From the NCBI GenBank assembly GCA_958298945.1, contig OY282609.1, forward strand, positions 34,445,212-34,509,211: a stretch of 64,000 bases of DNA, written 5' to 3'. Below are positions 10,137 through 21,611 of the stretch, piece after piece. Made by a program: the position numbers and the translations under genes. Position 1 is the first letter of the stretch; the number at the start of each line of letters is the position of its first letter. The stretch comes from Atherix ibis. Taxonomy: Eukaryota; Arthropoda; Insecta; Diptera; Athericidae. The notes under the pieces are model-generated. The model saw only the letters and a program-made list of their open reading frames with translations. It was not told the DNA's origin and ran no database searches.

Positions 10137-12945
10137 TACATGTTTTGTCAAATGGAAATTTTCTAAGTTAATATTTAAGAAAATTTAGATTGTTAAAAAA
10201 AAAAAGTTTTTCTATTCAAAATCTAAACAATGTGTATGATAGCCGCAAGAAAGGCTCTTATGAGTACTAATTCACTAAGCCTTCAAGTACCTAATGTACG
10301 TACATACACGTTTGTGTACACGTACCTAATCGTAAGTATTTATTAATCGGTACATACTTATAAATATAAGTACGCGCTTGTGTGATCAAATTGTCCGTGA
10401 ACTTTTATTGGGATAGTACACATATTTATTATACGCTCTTTTATGTTAATCATTTTGGTGCCGTTCCTTTGACCTTCAACTTGAACAAAATGATTAACTA
10501 CATACGGTTGTTGACAGTTGACCTCATTGTTTGATGTTTCCCTTTCTTTATCTCCCTCCGTAGTTTTACCAATAGTTCTAAACCGCGTTAGAAGAGGAGT
10601 AAAACAATATGCTTACAAATTAACCCAATATAGTTATTTTTTGCTCATTCTCTTTTTTACTATTGTATTAGGATTTATTCAGTTTAATTATAACTTAAAA
10701 TATTAATTTTCTTTTTGTAATTGAAATTATAAAAATTTAACTCCTTTTTTCTCTTGTTTTCAGAATTGCTCATTGTTTTTTTTAAGCTACAGATGTGAGG
10801 GTGCGATACCACATAAACTGCTTGAGGACATTTGGCTACGATGTGCAATTTCTCCCTTTTCTTCACTCTGGAGAATCTAAAAGTCGTTGGTGGTCAATAA
10901 GGTTTGGTGTGGTTTGGTTTACATCGGTCCGCTTCGGTTCAGTTTGGTCCGCTCCGGTTCAGTTTCAGTTTACTTTGGTTAAGTTGACTGTCTCTGTTGC
11001 ACTGGGAATTACAAAAACTCATTTGATACCGTTTTCAATGGTACGCCGCAGACTACTATTGTTAATTTTGTTCCTCTCTTCCATCCTGAGATGGACTGAT
11101 CTGGTTTTTCAGTTATTTTTATTCACTGAGCATGCGGTCTACATTTTCCGTAGACTGGAAGTAAGTATTTTTACAGAAATATATGGAACAGGTAATTGAT
11201 GGTAATAAGTAAAGGTAAAAATTAGTGCTTCTTACCTTACCTACTTATTACCGGTAAGCCGGTAAAGATTCGTCAAAGGTTTCCAGTGAAGGTAAGAAAA
11301 CATTCAAAAATAGGGAAACGCAGTACCGATGTGAGAAACAAATTACCGGTAAAAATGGAAAACGCCGGTTAAGGTATATTATGGTAAAAATGGGAAGTGG
11401 AAGGTAAAGTGTAGATTGCAAAGTTTCATATGTTTTCAGTTTTATATTCTATAGTGTAAATTTAGAAAAAAAACGAACGAGAAAAAAAGTGTATAAGAAT
11501 AAAATTTAATTCATGGAAAATGGCTCCTTTTAGCTTGGAATTTGAATTTTCGTTGATATATCTTTCTTCGTGTGTGCAAGAATCTATTCTGGAAAATCTT
11601 AAATTATAACTGGAAGCGTTAAAATTTTCCAGTTATCATCATTCGCGATCGTGTCACGTGTTGAAATTGAATTTCGAATTATTTTGGAAATATTTAGTTA
11701 TGTGCAAGAACAAGTTTCATATAAAATTAAGAATTTGTAGCTATTGTTGTGGTTACCCAACTTTTTTGATTTTTGTAGTATTTGTTGGTTTTTCGTTCCA
11801 CCTAAAAATATTCTACTTATAATCGAGCGGTTCAAAATTATTTTGTTTCCTTCAATGTCCACATTCCATAAATGTCCTCGTGCAAGTTTTTTGCTATGTG
11901 AGAGGATCCACATTTGTCTTTTTAATAATAGGAGTAGACGCCGCGTTTCAATGTCATTTTTGAACGTAATCGAACTGCTTGAAATGGTTTAAACTTTGAA
12001 ATTAAAAGAGAAGATTTTAATAGTTTCAACAACGCACAGAAGTCTAAGGTGGATCCTTATTTTACTTAATAAACATAAACATTAATAATTTTTTCTTAAT
12101 CCAACAATTAGAACTAGAAGCGAAGTTGTAAATGAGCTTTATTTTTTTTGAAAACAACTTTGATTTATGAAACGAAAGGTATTTTTGTTTTATTAGAAAT
12201 TAATTTGATAATAACTTTAAATAATTTTTTTTACTTTCAGAAATGTTTCCAGACTTTTGTTTATGTATAGATAAGAATTAGTTTTTTTTGTGTGCTAAAA
12301 TATGTAATTTTTTTAATTCTGAAAGTTCTAGTTATATATTTCTGGTGGAAACAGTTAAAAAAATTGATTTTAATGAAGGCGAGCCAGGATGTATAAATGG
12401 TGAGTGATAATAATTTATAAATTCCTTAACTTTTTTATTATCTTTTGCTTAAATTGTTATATATTTACGGGGGTGTTTTTGATTTGAATCGTTTAAAAGA
12501 GTTTATTTTAATAGAAAACTATCTTTTTATATTGAATGGTTTTTATAAAATCTAGCTTTGAGAGTTTGTGGTATCCTTTCTAATATTTAATTTTCAAATA
12601 TAAATTTTAAAATGCTTTTGTTTTTAAATTGCAAATTTGTTATTATTATTTTTACCTAAAAAAATCGTTTATTTTCTTTAAAATTTTATTAATTATTATT
12701 GAATTAAAAAAATTAACATGTCTATAGAGTTTATTAATATTTGCCATAATGAACACCTTTAATTAAAAAAAATAGACTTTTAAAAATAACGGCTCAAGCA
12801 TCGGATGGTTTTTTTTGTTGTTTGGTTTTTTATATTTTCATTTTGGATAGATAACGCATAACATATGCTATATGTTAAATTAAATAGTACTCAGTTAGCG
12901 TTGCCATTTGATAATGAATATATTTATATCCTTACAAAATAATTA
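10137..12945. other. Non-coding intron with repeated GGTTYRGT and GGTAA motifs
   Basis: No gene recognised. 10896-10985 is a low-complexity stretch built of GGTTYGGT/GGTTCAGTTT words, which makes a Trp/Val/Phe-rich open frame (10795-11199, +) that I regard as non-coding. 11191-11410 contains more than ten GGTAA words and a hairpin (arms 11201-11218 and 11232-11252). The remainder is AT-rich. Confidence 0.5.
11191..11410. repeat. Cluster of GGTAA/GGTAAA words with a hairpin
   Basis: GGTAA or TTACC occurs repeatedly: GGTAATTGATGGTAATAAGT, CTTACCTTACC, ACCGGTAAGCCGGTAAAG, then further GGTAAG, CCGGTAAAA, ATGGTAAAA and GGAAGGTAAAG. The segment 11201-11252 folds: GGTAATAAGTA pairs with TACTTATTACC and the inner AAGGTAA pairs with TTACCTT. 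No function is known to me. Confidence 0.6.
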
Positions 12946-13990
12946 ATTTTTGAAACGCTTACAAATTATTTATTTTAATTGTCAAAATTCGTGTTCTATG
13001 AAAAATGTGTTTCGCGCATTTCGATCATTTTATGGTCGCCATAATCGAATTACTGAGCAAACACTTCAAGCCATAGTGACAAAATTTCGCAGCAGTTTTA
13101 CGTTATTAGAGATTCATCCAACCGTCGCCGTTCACAGCAATTGGAATTGCGTTACTCGACTATGTGAAAGATTTTACGGAAACCTGTAAGTACAGCTCAT
13201 GCAAGATCTGAAGCCGAACGACCTGCCAAAGCATCGCATTTTCGGTGAGTGTGAAAGCGTGTAAAGTACTGCTCCTCCAAGAACTGAAGCCTTAGAAAAA
13301 CTTGACGAGGATCGGTTTTTTTTAACAAAAGTAGGCATTAGAAAAAGGTGAGTGGGCATTATAAAAACTTGAAGAAGATCCATTTTTTAAGAAAAAATTG
13401 TTTCAGTGACGAAGGTCATTTCTGGTTGAATGGGCATATGAATAAGCAAAATTGTCGCATTTGGTCTAATGAAGAACCACCGGCAAAAGAAGAACTGCCA
13501 TTGCACCCAGAAAAATACACTGCTTGGTGCGGTTTATGGGCCGGTCGAATCATCGGTCCATATTTCTTTAAAGATGATGCTGGCCGCAACGTAATAGCGC
13601 CTTCTATCGCCCGATGATTTTCTCAAAATGGTAGAACTACATTTGCTCAATATGTGGTTTCAACGGAAGGGCGCTACATGACATACAGCACGTGAAACAA
13701 TGGATATATTGAAGGATGAGTTCGGTGAGCAATTTATCTTACGTTTCGGACCGGTAAGTTGGCTGCCAAGATCGTTCGATTTGACGCCTCTTAACTATTT
13801 TTTATGAGGCTAAGTAAAGTCACTCATCTAATTCTATACGCAGCATTATTTGCAGCCTTAAAAAACACTATTACACGTATTATTAACGAGATGATTAAAA
13901 AAGTGGTTCAAAATTGGACTTTTCGAATGGATCAGACCTCTCGAATTGATTTATATTTATACAAATTGACCTTGAAAAAGTAAATGTCAA
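12946..13990 (+). mobile_element. DUF4817-type DDE transposon, second lineage, heavily decayed
   Basis: A transposase frame starts with KRLQIIYFNCQNSCSMKNVF and FRSFYGRHNRITEQTLQAIV (12950-13100). It continues out of frame with LKPNDLPKHRIF (about 13209), then 13348-13617 with KNCFSDEGHFWLNGHMNKQN, HPEKYTAWCGLWAGRIIGPY and FFKDDAGRNV. The catalytic SDE of the first Asp block is present (FSDEGHF). The later block is in pieces around 13760-13830 and ends near 13983. No clean terminal repeats were found, so the borders are approximate. It differs from the copies at 9259 and 60454 enough to be a separate lineage. Confidence 0.82.
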
Positions 13991-16900
13991 GTATCGATTT
14001 ATCGATTTCAATAAAAACTTTGTACAATTTTGCAATTTTTCTGCGTTATTTAGGAAAATTGAAAACTAAACACTTAAAAAAAGTTTTATAAATCTTAATT
14101 TATATAATATTATTTATTTTTAAAAAATTTCTATAATTTTTTAATATATTGATAATCTAGTAGAAGATAATATTCAAGTCTAGACAATAATTATAGACAC
14201 CTTTTTGTTAGTAATAACCATTCAACAGGCGCCCATCATTTATTTGTAGTGAAAACCGAAAAGTCATATTATAAAAACGAGATAGCTCAATGTTTGAACA
14301 GGATTTCCGGAAAATAACCTGCTTTTCTTATATATATTTTATTTAATAGTTATTGATAAGACAATAACTGGCATATTTTAAACATAATTGAACGATTTGG
14401 AATTCGTATATTTGATGTTTGTCATTTCTAAAATATTTAAACAGGAATCAAACTGATTTCTCTTAAATCTATCGTAATCCAATGCACCCTTAAAAGTCAA
14501 CTATAATAGTTATCCCAGCTGTGATTCCGAATCGGTTTTCTTGTAAGTACTAGAAAAATTAAAAAAAAAAAATATTGTTTGAGTAGGTAACATCTCTGGC
14601 CTCTTAAAATCTAATTTGTTTGCGGTCTTTTTTTCATAAGTCACTTTCGATAAAGTTTTAACTATTTTTCGTGCAGTTTTTGATGTACTGCCAAGCTTTA
14701 TCCAGTACGAGGGGTAGCCATTATCTCCATTTCGGGTTATTGTCTTTGACCAGTTTATCAACGATTGTTTTTTTCTTCTGAAAGCTGGTTTTGATATTTC
14801 TGCATTCCTGTTAGCTGATGGCTTTTTCAGGTATCTTTTTTGGAATTTTTTGTTAAGGAAAGGATAATAAAATTAGCCTAAAACTATGTCTCAGTGGGAT
14901 TCGAACCCACTACGCAATAGCCTGTATTACTGGGCCTGTAATAATAATATTATACTATTTCCACAAAAAAACTTTTCATCGTCTTATCAAAAATATGCCA
15001 TTAAAAGGACATTAGTTTTTAATTTATTCCGCCGCGGTAGACATTTTCTTCTCTTTAAAAGAATTGAAACTATAATCCTTTATTGTATGATAGAGGGTTT
15101 TTTCCATTCTTTTATTTATTTTAATATACATAACATAGATTTTTTACTTAAAATCTCCATCTAATTGAGTTTGACTAATTTTCTTATGACAAGCGAACAG
15201 AATTGTGTATCCTCCAATAAACAAATATCATAGAAATCCTAGAGTTTATATCCTTTTTAAATTTTATATTGTAAAAAGAAAAGGGAAAAAATTACAAGAC
15301 AACACCTTCTTATATTAATTTTCTTTAGTCCCTTTTTCTACCTTTTCTCTCCTTTAAATTATTTTTTCCGTAACGACTATGACACCCTTAGTTAAGTCTG
15401 ACTTATTTATGTTTTTGTTTTTGTATTTTTTTTTTTTTATAAAAGAGATGAAAACAAGTTGATTTTTAAAACTCATTTCAACATGAATACTATTGAATGC
15501 TGAAGAACCAAGTTTTCTTTGAACCACTTTTGTTTCAGTCTGTGTTTTATTATCAGTTTTCTGTTATCTGTCAGAAGATTTCTATTGGTGTATCATAGAT
15601 TAGAAAAGAAATATTCTCGTTTGTTTGACGTCAATTGGTAGAATGTATTAAATAAATTATTAATTGGGAATGCCAGCAGTAGTTGTTGTTTGTTTGGAAA
15701 ACTTTTCTTAACCGGATGTTATCGAAACACTGGTCTTCTTTTTCTGTATCTACCAAAAAGATATGCTACTAAGCTTTGGAAGAAGTAAACTGATTTCCTG
15801 AAGTCTTCTTAAAATCAAAGTCAAAGAAAATGAAAGAGATTAGCTAAAGATATAAAAGTTTCTATGCTCGAATGGTGGAGATAGAGTATTCAATGCATTG
15901 GTATAAAAATATAAGAGACATATCATATAAAAATAAGCATTGAATACAATTAGAAGATATTATTTTGGCTAAGAGAGGATGATACTAAGGATCGCAAGGA
16001 CTTTTGTTGTACGAGTATGAGAAGTACAGATAAAGAAAAATACAACCGGAAACTAAACTGAATTTGAACTAAACTTTCTAGCTGGTAAAACAAGATGAGT
16101 TGCAATAGGAAATACTGCAACCCAACACCACCCTACTTATCTTAGTGCTAGGGTAGAAAAAGTTAAGGGAAGAAAATTATAAGTTTGTAGTGACAAAGTC
16201 TCGTCCCCTACTACTGATGACAAATAACAATTGAAAGCTGCAAGGAAGTTTTTCTATTCATAGTTTTTATATATGTTTTTTTCCTCCTTTTTATGATAAA
16301 TGTCTCAGTTTGAAAGTTTTTTTTTCATTAACATTTTGCCATCAGCAGTTGTGTATATTTATTTTGGCCATTTTTCCATCCTTTCCGGTTAGACTTTTAT
16401 GTGTGTACCATTTTATTATTTTCAACTAGTTATTGTACTCTGTCACCCGTTAAAAAGAAAGTTGAAAGTTTTTTTTTTAGTTTTTGGTACATTTTTTTCC
16501 AATATGAATTTTTAGTGTGTATAACGTATCCCAATGTCAAAGCTATCGGAAAAGTTTTCAACTCTGGCAACTTGTGTAGTCGTCTCTCTACTATTGTATT
16601 CCCTAAACTACAAAAAACGAGGATAACAAATTATACTAAAGCCACTTTTCTTTTTGATTTTTGTATTTTATTATCCTTTTATCCTAGTATCGTTTATGTA
16701 CTCTTTTGAGTTTCTTTTTTATTTTATTTATTTTTTGTTTTTACTGGAAGAACACAAGGATTGATACACAAAAAGTTTCCTTTTGTTTTAAAAAAAACCA
16801 TGCAATTAAAATGTAGACTATTTTTTCCACTACATTATTTTCTACTGTATATCATATAGTTGAGTTGCGTTTAAACAATTTTTCCTTTAATGTTGAGGTC

Positions 16901-17514
16901 CTAGAATTGACAAAAATTTGTGTCTGTTCTCGTTTTTATTTCATTATATTGGGCTTAAAAATTGAACATTGTCCACGGCTGCATCTAAGGATCATTATTT
17001 TTAATCCTAAGAATCTTATTTTCTTACGTTAATCTCAAATTAGGGATAACTTTATGAAGAAAACTTCGAAGCTAGATATTACTTAACGGTTTGTCCAATA
17101 GAATATTAAATTAACGCTTTATCCAACGAAGCCTATTCTGAGGTATTGCTTTGAAAAAGTTTAGATGAATGTTCTTTTCAGTATACGTTCATCCTATACG
17201 TATCAAAAAAAAGATAAAAAGGTTAACCGCCGAAAATTGTTTTTCATGGTTTTATCTAGCGGATTTTACTTAGTTACGGCTTCCAGGATCAAAATATAAT
17301 TTTTCTTAGATTTTTTCAAAAATTATAATAAGAGGTGAAGCAGAAAAGTAAAGAATATTTTACTTTCTATGTTTTCTGAGAATATAAGAATCTATGTTTT
17401 CTGTTTATAAAAAAGTACTGAAAGCATTGTTGCCACCCTCTGTAGCAGTACTGAAAGGCTTCAAATAGAATCGCCATCAGCTATTCAGTCACACTCCTTT
17501 AAATGTTATCGCTG
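13991..17514. other. AT-rich intron sequence with a tRNA-like fragment
   Basis: No transposon or exon recognised. Open frames at 14510-14761, 14886-15164 and 16401-16709 are low-complexity and have no recognisable motifs. A tRNA T-arm-like piece lies at 14887-14910. Confidence 0.45.
14887..14910 (-). pseudogene. tRNA 3'-end-like fragment (T arm plus acceptor strand)
   Basis: Read on the minus strand, a perfect T arm (GTGGG, loop TTCGAAT, CCCAC) is followed by the seven bases TGAGACA in the place of an acceptor strand. I could not find a matching 5' acceptor strand or a D arm upstream, so this is at most a tRNA or tRNA-derived SINE remnant, possibly chance. Confidence 0.3.
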
Positions 17515-19004
17515 ATCTTTGGCAGCAAAAAAAAATAGCATGGACTTTAATCAGGTGAATAGGAGAGTTGAGGAATCACAGGAATCCATTTTTCCAACAA
17601 AAAATCATTGCTGTCATAACGTGTGTATGTTGCTGAGGTATTTTTTGGCGCCCAGTAGGTCGCCCAATATTTGTTTAGAGGCGGTCGGAGTGCGATGCGC
17701 GCGAGAAGTACGTTATCTTGGAGTAAAGTTTGGAGAGAGGCTGACCTTTCGGCCTCACTTGCAAGAACTAAAGGGGCGCATGACCGATTTGGTTGACATG
17801 CTGGTGCGAGTATTTCGCAAAGAATGTGGAATTCGATCCAGAACGATGAAAGTCCTGTACAAATGTGTGTTTGTTCTGTGTGCAATGTATGGATCGTGAG
17901 AATGGGGTGACATTATGCGCTACCGGTATGCAAAGGAAGGCACAAATTTTTGAATGTATGCAGAACCGTATCAACTGATGCGATGCCGGTTCTCATCGGA
18001 GAAATTCCATGGGACCTGGAGATGCTGCGTGGAAGCATCCAATACCGTTTCCGGCAGGGCATCCCGCTTGCTGGTTGTTCGGTTATGAATGAAGAAGTTC
18101 AGGATCTAAGTCAACGCCAGCGGCGTATACTGGTCCTGAATAGAATATATGAAATTTGGCAACGTCGATGGTATGAGAGTGTGAATGGCAGATGGACGCA
18201 CATGGTCATTTCGGATATGTGACTTGCATCTGCATATGGATATGAATTTGGTCTGTACCTGGGGTATTTACTCACGGGACATGGTAGTATGAACAGGTTC
18301 CTGTACAGACGTGGTCTGACTGCGGAGACTATGTGTAGATGCCCTTGTGAGGCGGTAAAGGAGAGTGCCATACACCTTCTCATTGAGTATGGTCTGTACG
18401 GGGATTTGCATGTAGAATCGTGGTGAATGATGAGAATATGGATGTGAGTACAGTGTTAGCTATAACAGAAAGCTATGAATGCCTTAATAGATTTACCGTG
18501 GAACTTCTTGAGGGCGAGTATGGTGCGTGAATGAGTATGTAAATGGTACGCAAAGTGGCTACAACCGGGTGAAAGACCAAGGTCGATTCCGGTTGGACTG
18601 TCGGGTTTTGGCGAACCCGTGTACCTGAGTTGATTTAGCAGTGCCTGAGCGGAGTACAAACCGAAATACTCTTAAAACAAAAATTTGTAGTACGAGAATC
18701 GGGGTGCGCAATGGTGTTAAAATAAACTGAGCCCGACAAAGGTGAGGCGCTTAGGCAGCAACGTAGTGGGGGGGGAGATACTGGTAATTATCTCGGGTGC
18801 TGGCACTGCTTATGACAGTAGAAGTTTAGGTAGGCCTCACCACTAAGAGTTGGATTAATCAGCTTGTAACTGGTTACTGACTGTAAACTCCCAGTAATGA
18901 TGGTGTGTTGATTGAGCGTACCTGAATCCCTATGATCGTTGGTGACTCATGTTTTTATATTTAATGACAGATAAGTCTCGTTAAATTATATAATATTACT
19001 GTTA
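17515..19004 (+). mobile_element. R1-clade non-LTR retrotransposon, copy B (5' truncated)
   Basis: Begins within the RT thumb region: FLAPSRSPNICLEAVG, VRYLGVKFGERLTFRPHL and DMLVRVFRKECGIRSRTMKV (17640-17850). It then covers the connector VSTDAMPVLIGEIPWDLEML (17958 on) and the C-terminal knuckle region near 18330-18410 (CRCPCEAVKESAIHLLIEY, where copy A has C in place of the last Y). Frameshifts and stops are frequent. The 3' tail from about 18560 matches copy A closely and ends at AATATTACTG. 5' truncation is typical for LINE insertions. Confidence 0.88.
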
Positions 19005-19067
19005 ACATAACGGAGCAATAAAATTACTTCGACGTGCGAAGACATTTTATTGCTCCGTCATGATAAC
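19001..19067. repeat. 67-bp near-perfect palindrome at the R1 copy B 3' end
   Basis: Arms 19010-19024 and 19044-19058 (ACGGAGCAATAAAAT and its exact complement) form 15 bp of perfect stem. Flanking bases extend the pairing to 19001-19067 with two mismatches, and an inner stem CTTCG/CGAAG (19027-19031, 19037-19041) caps it. It starts exactly where the LINE tail stops. Confidence 0.85.
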
Positions 19068-20747
19068 AATAATTGTTTTGATCACTGAATCTGACCTTAC
19101 AAGAGCCGTCAATCGTTCCACATGTTCATGAGTTTTCGATGTTGAGGGCCATCCGAAGCACCGAAAAACTTATGCACCGAAAAACTTATGTTGAGGGCCA
19201 TCCGAAGTGCCTTATGCCACCGAAAAACTTATGCTTTCGATAAGGAGTGTTCCTCATAGACTCCTCGAATTTTTTCGTAAGTCAATTGCAACTTCATTTA
19301 TCATATTCTTTAGAGTCGTGTAGCTTCCAGATGTTGAAATTTATGCTCCACATCTGGGAGGTACTAAAATTCAATATCTGTTAAAGGGTAATCTGTAGTG
19401 CTATACCTAGTATATAATTCTATACATAAAATAAAATTATCTGAAATTTTCAAAAGCTGTACTGTCCCATCTGTCGTGAGATAAAACGAACTGTTCCTAG
19501 TTATATTACATTGTAACGTAGACTCCCGTTGATGTGATCTTATAATTTTATAGACACCTGGAGCTAGTTAGTAAAGGATGCTTAATCAAATTGTAGTGTT
19601 TCGATCCACCGATTGGTGATCATGTACAATTACTTGCGACATCTCTATAAATTCATTAATTCTGTAATTCTTAAGTTATTTTCCTAGCATCCTAGATCAG
19701 CAACTCCATTGCACACTTTTCAAGGAAGATTAACTGTCCTTTTTTCTATATTTTTGTCTATTCAGCTTAATTTGATCAAAGGTCGAGATATAGTTATTAT
19801 TTAAGGTTAGGGACATGAGATATAATTATTATTTAGGGTTAGAGACACAATAATCAATGTAGATTCCATAATAAGTTCATTGTTTAATCGTAGAGTCCAT
19901 TATTTTATAGATTAAGCTCTTAATTTTACTGCTACGAGTAAATCAGCGTAGGAATAGGCTACGTTCATGCGGAAGGTGAACTTATTTGCGAGGTATTCGC
20001 CTCCCAAATGAGATTGCAGTATTTGTGCTTACTTTCCGTATTATAGTTAGAAGTTCGGAAAGGATTTACCTAAGCTTGGTCCGTATTATCCAAGTGTATT
20101 TCTGAATATCTCTCATACATTTGACCGAGTGTGCCACATTGAACTGCTCTTGAAGCTCAAGAAAATTTCTGCCCTTCGCCACTTATTTTTCATCGTCAAA
20201 TCCTCTTCGAAATAAATTTTCAAGTGATTGAAAATATCGAATTCTGTAATATATTCCCCATCTTTGGCGGAGTCTCTCAGGGAAGCTTTCTTGGCCCTCT
20301 TCATATTATAGTTATAAGCTCGGAACAGATTAACCTAGACTTGTTATAGGTTTCCCAGCTACAGACTAAAGTAAATTCAATGTTAACTCATAATTGTACT
20401 CGTAATTGTTTTTATTAAAATACTTTTATTGTTGATTTTCTAAGTTATTGTATAAATTTTATAAGGAGCCTTATTGCATTCGAAGATGGTCTTATTTGAT
20501 TATTTTCTATTTTTACTATTATCTCAAAATTTTAGTTAAAATTAAGAAATTTGCACAAATTATTTTAGAAAGAAAAAGCGTTTTGAATAAATTCTTTATC
20601 TTTAAAACTTAAAATTAGTCAATTACGATGAGGAATGTTTAATGGAAGAAAGAGGGATTGGGATTAAATATATTATCTGATGGGATAAATGATCAAGAAA
20701 ATAATTATTTTAATAATGGAAATATTCAAAAGATTATGTATGCATAC
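19068..20747. other. AT-rich intron with a short local duplication
   Basis: 19141-19232 contains GTTGAGGGCCATCCGAAG twice and CACCGAAAAACTTATG three times, a scrambled tandem duplication. No gene recognised; a minus frame at 20113-20304 is without known motifs. Confidence 0.45.
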
Positions 20748-20893
20748 CTTGGTTCGTCTTAGTTGCCTCTTGCCTTTGTACCAGGTGATAATTGCATTTG
20801 GTCGCGATCCTGTACTCTCGCAAGCCACCTCGTATCGTCTATCAGCTACCATTGAATTTGGCGGACTAATTATTTGAACGGTTAATGGTTTTA
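20748..20893 (-). CDS. Sidestep-family Ig-superfamily protein, internal exon (N-terminal half of an Ig domain)
   Basis: Forty-eight codons plus two leading bases that complete a Leu codon from the exon at 21310-21513, giving the continuous reading MHLKPLTVQIISPPNS. The exon continues with RRYEVACESTGSRPNAIITW and YKGKRQLRRTK. It carries the first cysteine (VACES) and the core tryptophan (ITWYKG) of an Ig fold, whose second cysteine is in the exon at 4847-4991. Acceptor TTTACAG precedes 20893 and donor GTATGC starts at 20747; it ends on a codon boundary. GSRPNAIITWYKGKRQL is typical of side-family extracellular Ig domains. Membrane or signal segments are not in the window. Confidence 0.94.
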
Positions 20894-21309
20894 CTGTAAA
20901 TAAAACGTGAATTTTCCATTCAATAACCGCTAAAACATTTATACAATTCGTATTTGAGCATGATACTAATGCAAATGCAAAGTTTATATTGGCCGCTAAG
21001 AAAATTTAATTAAACTTTTTCGGAAAAACTTAAAAACAGTATCTGTACAGGGTGTGTACACTATAAAGAGTGCATAGAAGAGTGTTTGGACACTTCTAAC
21101 GAACTCTTCCTAATGTTCACTTGTACATATTAGGCAATAGCAAAACGAAAACAAATAGTTAAATTTTAGTTTAAACAAAATTTAATTATATTCCATTTTT
21201 ATGTGGCGAATTAAAATTTAAATGAAAACGAACGAATAATATTGGCTTTGCATGGATTGGCGTTAGTTTAACCCTATATATATTTATGTATGTATCGATG
21301 CCCACTTAC
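20894..21309 (-). other. 416-bp intron of the side-like gene
   Basis: Donor GTAAGT directly after 21310 and acceptor TTTACAG directly before 20893 on the minus strand; phase 1, and the joined codon is CTA (Leu). No embedded element seen. Confidence 0.9.
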
Positions 21310-21513
21310 GGTGCATATCGAGAATGAAGCTCTTTTCTTTTGGTTTAATCAATTTTGTATTGTCAGCTTGGCAGGTGAATACTGAATATAAGTCGGTCCG
21401 TTGAACTGATGGCCAAAGTAAACGATTTTCAATAACATCACCAGAATTATGTTCATATTGATTGTCTACCAGCATTCCATTGACTAGCCATCGCACTTGG
21501 GGTTGTGGTCGTC
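21310..21513 (-). CDS. Sidestep-family Ig-superfamily protein, internal exon (Ig domain C-terminal two-thirds)
   Basis: Reads RPQPQVRWLVNGMLVDNQY, then DVIENRLLWPSVQRTDLYSV and FTCQADNTKLIKPKEKSF. The core Trp (VRWLV) and second Cys (FTCQA) of an Ig domain are present, with the DLYSVFTC variant of the usual DxGxYxC turn that side-family proteins show. Acceptor AATTACAG precedes 21513. The first two bases (GA) complete a Gly codon from an upstream exon that I did not find within the window. Donor GTAAGT follows 21310. Together with the next two exons it gives about 165 contiguous residues of the extracellular part. Confidence 0.94.
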
Positions 21514-21611
21514 CTGTAATTAAAAAAAGGAAGAAGAAAAGAACAATAAAATTGTTTAAATATCAAAATTTTAAAAAAATTTTAAATGAAAAAAAAATTG
21601 TGTTAAGATTA

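Larger units (their letters stand above)
4992..20747 (-). other. 15.8-kb intron of the side-like gene
   Basis: Lies between donor GTATGC (20747 downwards) and acceptor TTTTCAG (ending at 4992) on the minus strand, phase 0. It splits one Ig domain between its two cysteines. It hosts two R1-clade LINE copies on the opposite strand and two DUF4817-type DDE transposons, also on the opposite strand. 4992-6059 holds no recognised gene; a weak minus-strand open frame at 5864-6064 resembles nothing I know. Confidence 0.85.

Noticed and set aside
10795..11199. 134-codon plus-strand open frame rich in Trp, Val, Phe
   Set aside because: The middle is made by a GGTTYRGT simple repeat, there are no recognisable motifs, and it lies antisense in an intron.
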